Assembly (NCBI RefSeq): GCF_003651245.1
Contig: NZ_RAPE01000001.1
Span: 186,001-250,000, forward strand
DNA: 64,000 nucleotides
From: Roseovarius spongiae
Lineage (GTDB): Bacteria; Pseudomonadota; Alphaproteobacteria; Rhodobacterales; Rhodobacteraceae
Direction: 5' to 3'
Numbering within the stretch: the stretch's first letter is position 1; every line of letters starts with the position of its first letter. Below, piece by piece: positions 43,955 to 54,568 of this stretch. Position numbers and translations under genes: made by a program. The notes beneath the pieces were generated by a model, which made no database searches, was not told the DNA's origin, and saw only the letters and a list, made by a program, of their open reading frames with translations.

Positions 43955-45700
43955 CTACTCCGCTTCGTCCTCCCAGGGTTTCTCTTCGGCCAGATCACGG
44001 ATGGCGATCGGCGTGTCCTGCGCCTTGGAGAGCGACCAGCGGATGCGCGTCACGTGATCGCGGGCCAGGCCCGAGAGCACGATCTGCCGGGTCGCGCGGG
44101 GCTTGAGGCGCCCTTTCTCGAGATAGACGCTCGGTTGCAGCGCGATCTCCGCGCGGCCGTCATGGCGGAATACCCAGATCTCGCCCGAGCGCAGCGCGAC
44201 CGAAACCGCCGCCCCGCCCATGTCGAGCGTGGCGTCGGCGTCCGGGTGCAGATGAAAATGGACCTGGTAGCCGATCCCGGCGAGCCGAACGGCGTCCATC
44301 GCCTTGTCAAAGCGCCGCCGGTCCGCGTCCCCGAGCGCGACCAGCATGTCCTCACCGGCGACGCCGCGCCCGTCGAAGGTCATCTCGAGCGTGCGCGCGT
44401 GGGTGAGGCCGAAGCGCGAGAGGTAGCCGTCATGCCCGCCTTCGAAGCGCAGCCCGTCCGAGGCGTGGCCGATCTCCACGGGGACGTGTCCGGGCCCGCC
44501 GACCAGCCATTCCTCCTGCGGGCCGGCGGGCCCGAGCCGGGCGCTCGATTCTCCGGCCACGACCAGCGTGGAATGCGAGGGCGTCGCGCGTCCGGCGCGG
44601 CGCCAGTCGGGCCCGAAGGTCGCGCCCGAGCCGCAGTTGACGATCAGCGGCCGGCGCCCCGAGGTCAGTTCGAACGCGAGCGTGGAGGCATGCGCGCCCG
44701 CCGAGGCCGCGCCGCGCGGCGGAAGGCTTGCGTCGACGATGAGCGAGCTGCGCCCGGCGCTGAGCCGCGCGAAGCCCATCGCCAGCCCCCCCGGCGCGCG
44801 CTCTTTCACGCCGCTGGTCGCCAGCGCGCTGTCGAGCCGCCCCTCGAGCCCGCGCCCGCCGCCGTGGAACCGGGCCAGCCCGCCATCGGCGTGGCGCAGC
44901 GTGCGCAACGTCGGCGCGATGCGCCGGATCGCCCGCCAATGGGCGTCGCCGGGGCTCTGGCCCGCGTCGGCCAGCGCCGTGGCGGCCCAGGTCAGCAGGG
45001 TAAACACCTCGAGCAGGTCTTCGGGGTTGCGCGTGGGCAAGAGAGCGTCCCCCGCGAGCAATGTTTCGCATTCGCGGGCCAGCGCGCGTAGGGCGGGGGC
45101 GGCGTGATCCTGCATCCCCTCGAGCGAAAGCCCCGCGTAGATCAGCCCGGTGAGCGCCTCGAACCGGGGCAGGCCCGGCGGCGCGGCGCGCCAGCGCCGC
45201 CCGAGAAACAGCGTCTGCTGCCCGAGCGAGCGGTAGAACGCATCCGATTGCGCGCGATCCTGCTTGCCCAGCAGGAAGAGCGCATGCGCGATCCAGCGGA
45301 TCAGCCGCCGCCCGGTGAGCGCGGGCGTCCAGCCCGGCCCGCGGCCAGCGCCGAAGCGCTCGATCCAGTCCCAGGTCCATTGCCGCGCCGCCGCGCGGGC
45401 AGGCGCGTCGCCCGCCGCGGCGAGGTCGTCGAGCCAGGCGAAGCCCTGCAACTCGGCCTCGAAGGCGAAATCGGGCGCCGCGATGTCCCAGATCGACGTG
45501 GCGGGCGGCGCCTGCACGAGATGTCCGGCAAAGAGGAAGTTGCCCGAACAAAGCTGCCGCCCGCGGGCGAAGCTGCCGATGGTGCGCGGTTCGGGCGATG
45601 AGACGAAGGCGGTTGCGGGTCGTGCGGAGGCCGCGCGCCGCGCCTGCACGCGGTTCATGAAGCGCGTCCAGCGCGCGGTCATCGTGTCGGATCCTGCCAT
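43955..45700 (-). CDS. Heparinase II/III-family protein
   Basis: A 581-residue protein with an alpha-helical toroid N-terminal half (e.g. [23 protein letters not shown]) and a beta-sandwich heparinase II/III-like C-terminal half ([47 protein letters not shown]). The family cleaves acidic polysaccharides, but in Rhodobacterales this gene is fixed next to rsmB and purH, so a role in cell-envelope polymer turnover is possible. No signal peptide is obvious. AGAGG precedes the ATG at 45700. Substrate unknown. Confidence 0.85.
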   Translation of the reverse strand: MAGSDTMTARWTRFMNRVQARRAASARPATAFVSSPEPRTIGSFARGRQLCSGNFLFAGHLVQAPPATSIWDIAAPDFAFEAELQGFAWLDDLAAAGDAPARAAARQWTWDWIERFGAGRGPGWTPALTGRRLIRWIAHALFLLGKQDRAQSDAFYRSLGQQTLFLGRRWRAAPPGLPRFEALTGLIYAGLSLEGMQDHAAPALRALARECETLLAGDALLPTRNPEDLLEVFTLLTWAATALADAGQSPGDAHWRAIRRIAPTLRTLRHADGGLARFHGGGRGLEGRLDSALATSGVKERAPGGLAMGFARLSAGRSSLIVDASLPPRGAASAGAHASTLAFELTSGRRPLIVNCGSGATFGPDWRRAGRATPSHSTLVVAGESSARLGPAGPQEEWLVGGPGHVPVEIGHASDGLRFEGGHDGYLSRFGLTHARTLEMTFDGRGVAGEDMLVALGDADRRRFDKAMDAVRLAGIGYQVHFHLHPDADATLDMGGAAVSVALRSGEIWVFRHDGRAEIALQPSVYLEKGRLKPRATRQIVLSGLARDHVTRIRWSLSKAQDTPIAIRDLAEEKPWEDEAE

Positions 45701-45923
45701 CGCTCGCCTCTCGGGCGCTCTTTGCGGCGCCTCATGCGGCCAGCCTACCGCGCGGGCGCGTGCAAGTCACCGGCAAAATCGGCGCGGGCGCGCGCGCGGC
45801 GCGGAAACGCCGTGCGGTGGGTGGCGCTGCGCCGCGTTGAAGCGCGCAGCCCGCCACGCCTGCGGCGCGGGTATGCGGGCCGGGAAAAAACGCCGGGTCG
45901 TGGATGGTGGCCGGGGGAGGGGG

Positions 45924-47204
45924 TCAGCTGCGCAAGAGCGCCATGTAGAAGCCGTCCATGCCGCCTTGCTCGGCCCAGAGGTCGGGGCGCAGGCGCAGCC
46001 CGCCTTCCTCGGTGCGCCAGCTCTGCTCAATGCCGGGCAGGGCGAGCGCGCCCGCGTCGACGCTGAGGCCGGGGTGGCGGGCGAGCGCCTCCTCGATCTG
46101 GCATTCGCCCTCGTCCGGCAGAAGCGAGCAGGTGCAGAACATCAGCCGCCCGCCGGGTTTCAACAGCGTCAGCGCATGGTCGAGCATTGCGGCCTGGAGC
46201 GCGATCAGTTCGGCGATTCCGGCGCCGTCGCGCGCGTGCGGCAGATCCGGGTGGCGGCGGATCGTGCCGGTGGCCGAACAGGGCGCGTCGAGCAGGATCG
46301 CGTCATAGGGCCCGCCCTGGTGCTCGAGCGCGTCGCCGGTGAGGCAGGTGGCCGCAAGGCCGGTGCGCGCGAGGTTCTCCTGCACGCGCTTCATGCGTGT
46401 CTCCGAGAGATCGAGCGCGGTGACCTCCGCGCCCGCGGCGGCGAGCTGCATGGTCTTGCCCCCCGGCGCCGCGCAGAGGTCGAGCACCGCCTCCCCCGGT
46501 TGCGCGGCGAGGATGCGCGCGGGAAGGGCTGCGGCGGCGTCCTGCACCCACCATGCGCCTGTCGCGTAACCGGGCAGGGCGCTGATCTGGCCCGGCTCGC
46601 GCAGGCGGATGGACCCTGTCGGCAGCAGCGCCCCCCCCCCGGTGGCGGCGGCGACCGCGTCCGCGTCGTCGCGCGCGGTAAGGTCGGTGGGGGCGCCGGC
46701 GAAATGCGCGGCTTCCATGCGCGCGACGGTCGGCGCGTCGTAGGCCGCCACCAGCGGGGCGCGCAGCCATTTGGGCAGGTGCGGGACGCGCAGCCGGTCC
46801 CATGCCGCCGGGCCGTCCGAGGCGACCTTGCGCAGCACCGCGTTCACCAGCCCCTTCATCGCCGAGAGGCGCTTGTGTCCGGCGATCAGGGTCACCGCCT
46901 CGTTCACCACGCCATGCGCGTCGCCGCCGGTGCAGAGCTCGACCGTGGCGAGGCGCAGCACGTTCATCACGTGCAGTTGCGGGGTCTTGCGCAGGTGGCG
47001 TTTCAGGACGCGGTCGGCGCGTTCCAGCCCACGCAGCGTGTCGGCGGCGAGGCGTTGCGCACGCGCGCGTTCCGCCGGGTCGAGCGCGTCGAGCGCGCCG
47101 GCGGCCAGCAGGTCCGACAGCATCCGCCCCTCGCCCAGGATCCGGTCGAGCAGGTGGACCGCGGCGCGTCTTGCGCCGGGATGTCGCGGGGCGTTGGCCA
47201 TCAT
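45924..47204 (-). CDS. rsmB: 16S rRNA (cytosine-967-C5) methyltransferase
   Basis: A 426-residue RsmB/NOL1-NOP2-Sun-type enzyme. N-terminal NusB-like RNA domain (about residues 10-140), then SAM-binding VLDLCAAPGGKTMQLA, motif IV LLDAPCSATGTIRRHPD and motif VI LMFCTCSLLPDEGECQ with the catalytic cysteine. Two adjacent ATGs (47204 and 47201) follow AAGGA. The 223 bp between its stop and the heparinase start is a very GC-rich spacer in which I see no gene. Confidence 0.92.
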   Translation of the reverse strand: MMANAPRHPGARRAAVHLLDRILGEGRMLSDLLAAGALDALDPAERARAQRLAADTLRGLERADRVLKRHLRKTPQLHVMNVLRLATVELCTGGDAHGVVNEAVTLIAGHKRLSAMKGLVNAVLRKVASDGPAAWDRLRVPHLPKWLRAPLVAAYDAPTVARMEAAHFAGAPTDLTARDDADAVAAATGGGALLPTGSIRLREPGQISALPGYATGAWWVQDAAAALPARILAAQPGEAVLDLCAAPGGKTMQLAAAGAEVTALDLSETRMKRVQENLARTGLAATCLTGDALEHQGGPYDAILLDAPCSATGTIRRHPDLPHARDGAGIAELIALQAAMLDHALTLLKPGGRLMFCTCSLLPDEGECQIEEALARHPGLSVDAGALALPGIEQSWRTEEGGLRLRPDLWAEQGGMDGFYMALLRS

Positions 47205-47268
47205 GAGTCCTTGCCGGGGCGTGCGCGGGGCGTATATCAACGGGGGGATCGCAAGGAAAGGGGCGCAG

Positions 47269-47451
47269 ATGACCGAGGACGTTCGAGCGGAGTTGCCCGA
47301 AGCCGCGCGCCGCGCGCTGGCCGAGGCCGAAGAGCGCCGCCGCGCGCAGCAGCCGCGCGATCTGCCCAAGGAGCTTGGCGGGCGCAGCGAGGGGCTCGAG
47401 CCGGTGCGCTATGGCGACTGGGAGAAGAAGGGGCTGGCGGTCGATTTCTGA
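47269..47451 (+). CDS. SdhAF4-family (DUF1674) protein
   Basis: A 60-residue protein ending EGLEPVRYGDWEKKGLAVDF, the signature of DUF1674/SDHAF4, which assists flavination and assembly of succinate dehydrogenase. The N-terminal half is a charged helix (EAARRALAEAEERRRAQQ). GGCGCAG and an upstream AAGGAAAGG precede the ATG. Located between rsmB (divergent) and the TPP riboswitch. Confidence 0.88.
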   Translation: MTEDVRAELPEAARRALAEAEERRRAQQPRDLPKELGGRSEGLEPVRYGDWEKKGLAVDF

Positions 47452-47489
47452 CGCTTGACGCGCGCACGGGGCGGGCGCATATCTGGGCT

Positions 47490-47567
47490 GCGACGGGGGC
47501 GTCCGCGCAAGCGGGCTGAGAAGCACCCTTTGAACCTGACCCGGATCATTCCGGCGGAGGAAGTCGC
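47490..47567 (+). ncRNA. TPP (THI-box) riboswitch
   Basis: Clear thiamine pyrophosphate aptamer ahead of thiM: GGGCTGAGA (about 47513-47521), ACCCTTTGAACCTGA (47525-47539), CCGGATCATTCCGGCGGAGGA (in parts, 47541-47561), closed by GCGAC (47490-47494) pairing with GTCGC (47563-47567). It is expected to lower thiMED expression when TPP is abundant. The downstream stem GGGACCG/CGGTCCC (47568-47592) lacks a T-run, so control is more likely at translation or by Rho. Confidence 0.95.
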
Positions 47568-47623
47568 GGGACCGCCGCGCCGGCACGGTCCCGCCACCAC
47601 CTGCGCCGGGCAGGAGGCGAGAC

Positions 47624-48412
47624 ATGAACGACATCGGAGCCCATCTTGCGGCGATGCGGAACACCGCGCCGCTGGTGCAGAACATCACCAATTACGTCGC
47701 CATGAACGTCATGGCCAATGCGCTGCTGGCGGCGGGCGCGTCGCCCGCGATGGTGCACGCGCGCGAGGAGGCGGCGGAGTTCGCCGGGCTCGCGCAGGCG
47801 CTCAGCGTCAATATCGGCACGCTCGATCCCGACTGGGTCACAGCGATGGAGGACGCGGCGCGCGTGATGAACGACGCGGGCAAGCCCTGGGTGCTGGACC
47901 CGGTGGCGGTCGGGGCGACCGCGCTGCGCCGGGACGCGGGCGCGCGGCTTCTGGCGCTGAAGCCTTCGGTCGTGCGGGGCAACGCGTCGGAGGTCATGGC
48001 GCTGGCGGGTGCGGACGCCGCCGGGCGCGGCGCGGACGCCGCCGACGAGGTGGCGAGCGCGGAGGCCGCGGCGCGCGACATCGCCACACGCACCGGCGGG
48101 GTGGTCGCGGTGACCGGGCCGGTGGATTACGTCACCGACGGCGCAGCCGCCTACCGCATCGAAAACGGCTCCGCGATGATGCCGCGCGTGACCGCGCTCG
48201 GCTGTGCGCTGAGCGGGGTGGTGGCGGGTTTCGCCGTCGGACAGGAGCCGCTGCCGGCCACGGTCGCCGCACTCGCCTTCTACGGGCTGGCGGGCGAGGA
48301 GGCGGCGGCGCGCGCGCAGGGGCCGGGGAGCTTCCTGCCCGCCTTCATCGACGCGCTGGCGGGGGTGACGCCCGAGGCGCTCGACCGCGGGGCGAAGGTC
48401 ATGGGCGCATGA
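47624..48412 (+). CDS. thiM: Hydroxyethylthiazole kinase
   Basis: Salvages the thiazole moiety of thiamine by phosphorylating hydroxyethylthiazole; 262 residues of the ribokinase-like fold. Motifs: PLVQNITNYVAMNVMANALLA, WVLDPVAVGAT, VRGNASEV and the anion-hole/catalytic VTALGCALSGVVAGF. CAGGAGG precedes the ATG. First gene of thiMED under the TPP riboswitch. Confidence 0.97.
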   Translation: MNDIGAHLAAMRNTAPLVQNITNYVAMNVMANALLAAGASPAMVHAREEAAEFAGLAQALSVNIGTLDPDWVTAMEDAARVMNDAGKPWVLDPVAVGATALRRDAGARLLALKPSVVRGNASEVMALAGADAAGRGADAADEVASAEAAARDIATRTGGVVAVTGPVDYVTDGAAAYRIENGSAMMPRVTALGCALSGVVAGFAVGQEPLPATVAALAFYGLAGEEAAARAQGPGSFLPAFIDALAGVTPEALDRGAKVMGA

Positions 48413-49019
48413 TCGGGCCGCTCTATTTCGTGACCGACGCGGGCGCGCCGGCGCCGGTGGCCGAGCAGGCGCTTGCCGTCGCGCGGGCGGGCGTGCGGAT
48501 CGTGCAACTGCGCGACAAGACGGCGAGCGACGCCGAGATGATCGAGACGGCGCGCGCGCTGCGCGGCGCGTTGGCGCCGCTGGGAACGCGGCTCATCGTC
48601 AACGACCGGGTCGAGGTCGCGATCAAGGCGGAGGCGGACGGGCTGCATATCGGGCAGGGCGACGGCGATCCGCGCGCCATTCGCGACCGGATCGGGCATG
48701 ACATGCTGCTGGGGCTGTCCATCGACGCGCTGGCGCAACTGGACGCGGTGCCGCCCGATTGCGTCGACTACCTTGGCGTCGGCCCGCTGCGCGCCACGGC
48801 GAGCAAGCCCGACCACGCCGCGCCCATCGGCTTGGATGGCGTCGCGAGGGCGGTGGCGCAGAGCGATCTGCCGGTCTTTGCCATCGGCGGCGTCACGGCC
48901 AGGGACGCGCCCGCGCTCAAGGCGACCGGCGCGGTCGGCATGGCGGTGGTTTCGGCCATATCGCGCGCGCAGGACATGGAGGCGGCGGCGCGCGCGCTCA
49001 TCGACGCATGGAGGGACCC

Positions 49020-49023
<4 letters not shown>
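48409..49023 (+). CDS. thiE: Thiamine-phosphate synthase
   Basis: Joins HMP diphosphate and thiazole phosphate into thiamine phosphate; 204 residues, TIM barrel. Motifs: VQLRDKTASDAEM, LIVNDRVEVAIKAEADGLHIGQGD, YLGVGPLRATASKPD and VFAIGGVTARDAPAL. ATG at 48409 overlaps thiM by ATGA; stop overlaps thiD by ATGA, so the three proteins are translationally coupled. Confidence 0.96.
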
Positions 49024-49829
<806 letters not shown>

Positions 49830-49892
49830 CGGGCTTTCATGCGCGCCCGCCGCGGTGTAGGCAGGCGCGATCACTGACGGGAGCCTTGCCGC

Positions 49893-51029
49893 ATGACCAC
49901 CCTGCCCGATTTCCGGCTCGAGACGCATTTCGCGAAATGGGAATTCACCGCGCGCCACCACATGACCGCGTCGGACGCCGAGAGCATCGCGCTCAGCGAA
50001 TTGCTGGACATGGCCACGCCCGAGGATCGCCGCGCGTTCGAGACGATGTGGCTGGGTTATACCGAAACCCGGGGCGCGCCCGACCTGCGCGCCGCGATCG
50101 CGGGCATCTACGCGGGGCAGGACGCCGATGACGTGCTCTGCTTCGCCGGGGCGAGCGAGGGGATCTTCGCGGCCAATTCCGTGCTGCTCGACCGGGACAG
50201 CCACGCGATCGTGGTGACGCCCAACTATCAGAGCCACGAAACCCTGCCGCTGGCGATCTGCGAGGCGACCGGCGTGCCGCTCGACCCGGATGAGGGCTGG
50301 TCGCTCGATATCGACCGGGTGCGGGACGCCATCCGGCCCAACACGAAGCTGGTCACGATCAATTTCCCGCACAACCCGACCGGCGCGATCCTGTCGCTGC
50401 AACGCTATCGCGCGCTGATCGAGCTGTGCCGCAAGCACGGCATCTGGATCCTGCATGACGAGATCTTTCACGGTCTGGGGCCATCGGGCGCGCGGCATCT
50501 CCCGTTCGTCGCGGACGAATACGAGCGCGGGCTGTCGCTGGGTGTCATGTCCAAGAGCTATGGCCTGCCGGGGCTGCGCATCGGCTGGATCGCCTGCCAG
50601 GACCGCGAAGTGCTGGGGCAAATGGAGCGGATGAAGCATTACCTGTCGATCTGCAACTCCGGCCCCAGCGAGCGGCTGGCGCTGATCGCCCTCAAGGCGC
50701 GCGACCGGCTGCTGGCGCGCAACAACGCCATCGTGGAGGAGAACCTGCCGAAATGGGACGCCTTCTTTGCGCGTCATCCCGGGTTGTTCGAGTGGACGCG
50801 CCCCGACGGGTCCTGCATGGGTTATCCGCGCTACCTTGGCGCGGAAGGGGTGGACGCGTTCGCGCGCCGGCTGGTCGAGGAGGCGGGCGTGCTGGTGCTG
50901 CCAAGCACGATCTATTCTTCCGATCTGGGCGAGACGCCGGAAGACCGGTTCCGGATCGGGTTCGGGCGCCGCAGGCTCGACGCGGGGCTGGCGGCGATGG
51001 AGGCGTTTGTCGGGCGCGGCCGGGGATAG
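49893..51029 (+). CDS. PLP-dependent class I/II aminotransferase
   Basis: A 378-residue fold-type I aminotransferase. Motifs: CFAGASEGIFAANSVL, TINFPHNPTGAIL, WILHDEIFHGL and VMSKSYGLPGLRIGWIAC, where the lysine after SKS holds PLP. RFRIGFGRR supplies the carboxylate-binding arginine. Substrate unknown; similar enzymes include valine/alanine and capreomycidine-like aminotransferases. 63 bp after thiD, with CGGGAG upstream of the ATG, so it may be separate from or read through from thiMED. Confidence 0.82.
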   Translation: MTTLPDFRLETHFAKWEFTARHHMTASDAESIALSELLDMATPEDRRAFETMWLGYTETRGAPDLRAAIAGIYAGQDADDVLCFAGASEGIFAANSVLLDRDSHAIVVTPNYQSHETLPLAICEATGVPLDPDEGWSLDIDRVRDAIRPNTKLVTINFPHNPTGAILSLQRYRALIELCRKHGIWILHDEIFHGLGPSGARHLPFVADEYERGLSLGVMSKSYGLPGLRIGWIACQDREVLGQMERMKHYLSICNSGPSERLALIALKARDRLLARNNAIVEENLPKWDAFFARHPGLFEWTRPDGSCMGYPRYLGAEGVDAFARRLVEEAGVLVLPSTIYSSDLGETPEDRFRIGFGRRRLDAGLAAMEAFVGRGRG

Positions 51030-51039
51030 CGACGCCGGT

Positions 51040-52305
51040 CTACCGCTCGGGCGTGGTCCAGTCCTTCTCCATCTCGACCCCGCGCCGGCGCAGGCGCAGC
51101 GCGAGGCCGACCGAGACGCCGACGCCGATGGCGACGGTGAGGTCGGCGAAGACGGTGAGCACGAGCGTGAGCAGCAGCAGCGCCCGGTCAGAGACGCGCG
51201 TGCGCATGTAGGCGCCCCAGCGGTGGGGTTCGCTCATGTTCCAGGCGGTGAGCATCAGCAGCCCCGCGAGCGCCGGCATGGCGAGATAACCCGCAAGCGG
51301 CGCCGCGAGCTGCATCACCAGCAGGATGGTGAGGGCGTGCACGATGCCGGCCACCGGCGTCTTGCCGCCCGCCCGGACGTTGGTGGCGGTGCGCGCGATC
51401 GCCCCGGTGGCGGGCAGCCCGCCAAAGAGCGAGGAGCCGATATTGGCGAAGCCCTGCGCCAGCACCTCGGCGTTGGGACGGTGTCGCCCGCCGATCATCT
51501 TGTCCGAGACCATCGCGGAGAGCAGCGATTCGATGCTGGCGAGGAACGCGATGACGAGCGCGGAGGGCAGCAGCTCGACGAGGCGCCCGACGCTGATCTC
51601 GGGCACGGCGGGCATGGGCAGCGTGGCGGGCAGCGCGCCGAAGCGCGACTGAATCGTGTCGACCGGCAGCGGGGCGAACGCGACCAGCGCCGAGGTGACG
51701 CCCACGGCGACGATCAGCCCCGGCGCCCTTGGCGCGAGACGGCGCAGCGCCACGATCATCACCATCGTCGCAAGCCCGATCGCGACCGCCCAGAGGTTGA
51801 GCGTATCGCGCCCGGCCCAGAGCGCGCCGGTCTTGGCGATGAAATCGGCGGGCGCGTCGTCCAGCGCGAGGCCGAGAAAATCCTTCACCTGGCTCATCGC
51901 GATGATGACGCCGATGCCGATGGTGAACCCGCTGATCACCGGCTCGGGCACGAAGGCGACGAGGTTGCCGGCGCGCAGCAACCCGGCGACCAGCATGATC
52001 ACCCCGGCCATCAGCGTGGCCAGCACCAGCCCGTCATAGCCATGCGCCGCGATGACGCCGAAGACCACGACGATGAACGCGCCTGTCGGCCCGCCGATCT
52101 GCACCCGGCTGCCCCCCAGGGCCGAGATCAGGAAGCCCGCGACGATCGCCGTCACCAGCCCCTTCTCCGGCCCCGCGCCCGAGGCGATGGCGATGGCGAG
52201 GCTGAGCGGCAGCGCCACCATCGCCACGCTGACGCCGGCGGCCAGGTCGGCGGCGAACTGGTGGCGATCGTAGGTCTTCAGCGTGGTGAGGATCTTGGGT
52301 TTCAT
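51040..52305 (-). CDS. SulP-family anion transporter without STAS domain
   Basis: A 421-residue inner-membrane transporter of the SulP/SLC26 family with about 12-14 membrane segments. Family features: VSVAMVALPLSLAIAIASGAGPEKGLVTAI, GGSRVQIGGPTGAFIVVV, SDKMIGGRHRPNAEVLAQG and ATGAIARTATNVRAGG. It stops soon after the last helix (RRRGVEMEKDWTTPER), so the usual cytoplasmic STAS domain is absent. Substrate may be sulfate, bicarbonate or another small anion. Converges on the aminotransferase gene with a 10-bp gap. Confidence 0.88.
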   Translation of the reverse strand: MKPKILTTLKTYDRHQFAADLAAGVSVAMVALPLSLAIAIASGAGPEKGLVTAIVAGFLISALGGSRVQIGGPTGAFIVVVFGVIAAHGYDGLVLATLMAGVIMLVAGLLRAGNLVAFVPEPVISGFTIGIGVIIAMSQVKDFLGLALDDAPADFIAKTGALWAGRDTLNLWAVAIGLATMVMIVALRRLAPRAPGLIVAVGVTSALVAFAPLPVDTIQSRFGALPATLPMPAVPEISVGRLVELLPSALVIAFLASIESLLSAMVSDKMIGGRHRPNAEVLAQGFANIGSSLFGGLPATGAIARTATNVRAGGKTPVAGIVHALTILLVMQLAAPLAGYLAMPALAGLLMLTAWNMSEPHRWGAYMRTRVSDRALLLLTLVLTVFADLTVAIGVGVSVGLALRLRRRGVEMEKDWTTPER

Positions 52306-52450
52306 GGGGCGGATCTATCCGCCTTTCGCGACCGGGGATCAAGTGCGCGCGCCGCATGGACGCCACGCATTCATGGCGCCCGCTAACAGGATATTAATGC
52401 CTTCGGCGGGGATATTCGGGGCAAGAAGAAGGGGCTGACGCGGGCGCCGG

Positions 52451-53290
52451 TCAGGCGGAGGCGCCCCGCATCCCCAGCACATCCAGCATGTCGTATTCGC
52501 CCGGCGGGCGGCCCTGGCCCCAGAGCGCGGCCTTGAGCGCACCGCGGGCGAACACCGCGCGGTCGGTGGCGACGTGGCGCAGGGTGACGCGTTCGCCCGC
52601 GCCGGCGAAGAGCACGTCGTGTTCGCCGACGATATCGCCGCCCCGGATCGCCGTGAAGCCGATGTCGCCGCGCTTGCGCTTGCCGGTGATGCCGTCGCGG
52701 CCGCGATCCGAGGCGGCGTCGAGCGACAGGCCGCGCCCCTCGGCGGCGGCTTCGCCCAGCATGAGCGCGGTGCCCGAAGGGGCGTCGACCTTCTGGTTGT
52801 GATGCGCCTCGACGATCTCGATGTCGAAATCCTCGTCGAGTGCTGCGGCGACCTGCCGGGTGAGCTGCGTGAGCAGGTTCACGCCCATGCTCATGTTGCC
52901 GGCGCGCACGATCGCCGCGTGCCGCGCGGCGGCCTTGATCCGGCTCAGGTCCTGGGGCGCGAAGCCGGTGGTGCCGATCACGTGCACCGTGCGCGCCTGC
53001 GCGGCCAGATCCGCGAATTCGACGCTGGCCGCGGGCGCGGTGAAGTCGATCACCGCCTGCGCGTGGGCGATGACCTCGAGCGCGTCGTCGCTTACCGTCA
53101 CGCCGAGGTCGCCGCCGCCCATCGCGGCGCCGACGTCCTGCCCGATCCAGTCATGCCCGGCCCGTTCGAGCGCGCCGGCAAGGCGCACGCCCCGTGTTTC
53201 TGAAATCAGCCGGATCAGCATTTGGCCCATGCGCCCCGAGGCGCCGGTGACGACGATCCCGGTGGTTCCGGGAGTTGCGGTTTCGCTCAT
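52451..53290 (-). CDS. dapB: 4-hydroxy-tetrahydrodipicolinate reductase
   Basis: Reduces hydroxytetrahydrodipicolinate with NAD(P)H in lysine and diaminopimelate synthesis; 279 residues. N-terminal [15 protein letters not shown], then [16 protein letters not shown] and the signature [22 protein letters not shown] with the catalytic HH..K. Divergent from rbfA with an 85-bp gap; a 145-bp spacer with no gene separates it from sulP. Confidence 0.97.
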   Translation of the reverse strand: MSETATPGTTGIVVTGASGRMGQMLIRLISETRGVRLAGALERAGHDWIGQDVGAAMGGGDLGVTVSDDALEVIAHAQAVIDFTAPAASVEFADLAAQARTVHVIGTTGFAPQDLSRIKAAARHAAIVRAGNMSMGVNLLTQLTRQVAAALDEDFDIEIVEAHHNQKVDAPSGTALMLGEAAAEGRGLSLDAASDRGRDGITGKRKRGDIGFTAIRGGDIVGEHDVLFAGAGERVTLRHVATDRAVFARGALKAALWGQGRPPGEYDMLDVLGMRGASA

Positions 53291-53375
53291 CTGCGTTCTC
53301 CTGCTGCGGTCGCGACTCTCTTAGCGCGGGCCTGCCCGCTTGGCAAAGGCGGGCGAAAGGCTTAGATGCAGGCGC

Positions 53376-53774
53376 ATGGCCAAGAACAAGCATCATCAGA
53401 GCGCCGGCCCCTCGCAGCGGCAGCTGCGGGTGGGTGAGTTGATCCGCCGGACCCTGTCCGACGTCCTGGCGCGTGGCGACGTGCATGACGCGGAGCTGAA
53501 CCGCCTGTCGGTGACGGTGGGCGAGGTGCGCGTCTCTCCGGACCTGAAGATCGCGACCGCCTATGTGCTGCCGCTGGGCGGCGAGGGACAGGACGAGATC
53601 GTCGGGCTGCTGGCGCGCAACAAGGGCGAGCTGCGCCGCGTGATCGCCAAGAAGCTGGCGCTGAAATACGCGCCCGACCTGCGGTTCCGGCTGGACACGA
53701 CATTCGATCAGATGGACGAGACGCGCCGCCTGTTCGCGCAGGACGCCGTGCAGCGCGACCTGGACGGGGAATGA
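53376..53774 (+). CDS. rbfA: Ribosome-binding factor A
   Basis: 30S maturation and cold-adaptation factor, 132 residues, KH-like fold. Features: [51 protein letters not shown], and [25 protein letters not shown] near the end. The ATG at 53376 (MAKNKHHQ) is used; an in-frame TTG at 53340 is weaker. Stop overlaps the DUF2233 gene by ATGA, starting a run that continues to truB. Confidence 0.95.
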   Translation: MAKNKHHQSAGPSQRQLRVGELIRRTLSDVLARGDVHDAELNRLSVTVGEVRVSPDLKIATAYVLPLGGEGQDEIVGLLARNKGELRRVIAKKLALKYAPDLRFRLDTTFDQMDETRRLFAQDAVQRDLDGE

Positions 53775-54517
53775 GCGCGCTGCGCCGGCTCTGCGCGCTG
53801 CTGGCGCTGGCGCTGCCGCTGCCCGTCGCCGCCGCCGAATGCGGCGATGTGACCTGGGAGGGCGCGCGCTACACCATCTGCGAGGCCGACATGGCGCGCG
53901 ACGAGTTGCGCCTGTTCCTGCGCGCGCCGGGCGCGGGGGCCGCGCTCGGCAGTTTTCGCAACGTGAACGAGGTGCTGGCGCGCGAGGGCGGACAGCTTGG
54001 CTTTGCGATGAACGCGGGGATGTATCACTCGGACCGCCGCCCGGTCGGCCTTTACATCGAGGACGGGCGGGAAGTGAGCGGGATCGTGGCCTCCGCCGGG
54101 CCGGGGAATTTCGGGCTGCTGCCCAACGGGGTGTTCTGCATCCGCGAGGGGCGTGCGGACGTGATGGAGACCGGGCGTTACCTGCGCGAGTCGCCCGGCT
54201 GTGCCTACGCCACGCAATCGGGGCCGATGCTGGTGATCGACGGCGCGCTGCACCCGCGGTTCCTGCGCGACAGCGACAGCCGCTATATTCGCAACGGCGT
54301 GGGCGCCTCGGAAGACGGGCGCCGCGTGGTGTTCGCGATCTCGGACGCGCCGGTCAACTTTGACAGTTTCGGGCGGTTCTTCCGCGATTACCTGGAGCTG
54401 CCGCAGGCGCTTTACCTTGACGGCAATATCTCGCGGCTGCACGCCCCGGCGCTGGGGCGCAGCGATCTCGGGCTGCCCATGGGGCCGATCGTCGGCACGG
54501 TCGCGCCCAAGGATTGA
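53771..54517 (+). CDS. Exported phosphodiester glycosidase-family protein (DUF2233)
   Basis: A 248-residue protein with signal peptide [22 protein letters not shown] and a NAGPA/DUF2233 domain. Typical motifs: [56 protein letters not shown] and [11 protein letters not shown]. Related domains cleave phosphodiester-linked sugars from glycoproteins or wall polymers. The bacterial substrate is unknown. Coupled to rbfA by ATGA. Confidence 0.88.
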   Translation: MSALRRLCALLALALPLPVAAAECGDVTWEGARYTICEADMARDELRLFLRAPGAGAALGSFRNVNEVLAREGGQLGFAMNAGMYHSDRRPVGLYIEDGREVSGIVASAGPGNFGLLPNGVFCIREGRADVMETGRYLRESPGCAYATQSGPMLVIDGALHPRFLRDSDSRYIRNGVGASEDGRRVVFAISDAPVNFDSFGRFFRDYLELPQALYLDGNISRLHAPALGRSDLGLPMGPIVGTVAPKD

Positions 54518-54568
54518 TCCGGCGCGCCGGCCCGCTAGCTGGGACAGGATGAACGACCGGACCGCCCG

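Noticed and set aside
45701-45923. Possible small gene or RNA between the heparinase gene and rsmB
   Set aside because: Only GC-rich sequence with short overlapping frames; no ribosome site, repeat array or structured RNA I recognise.
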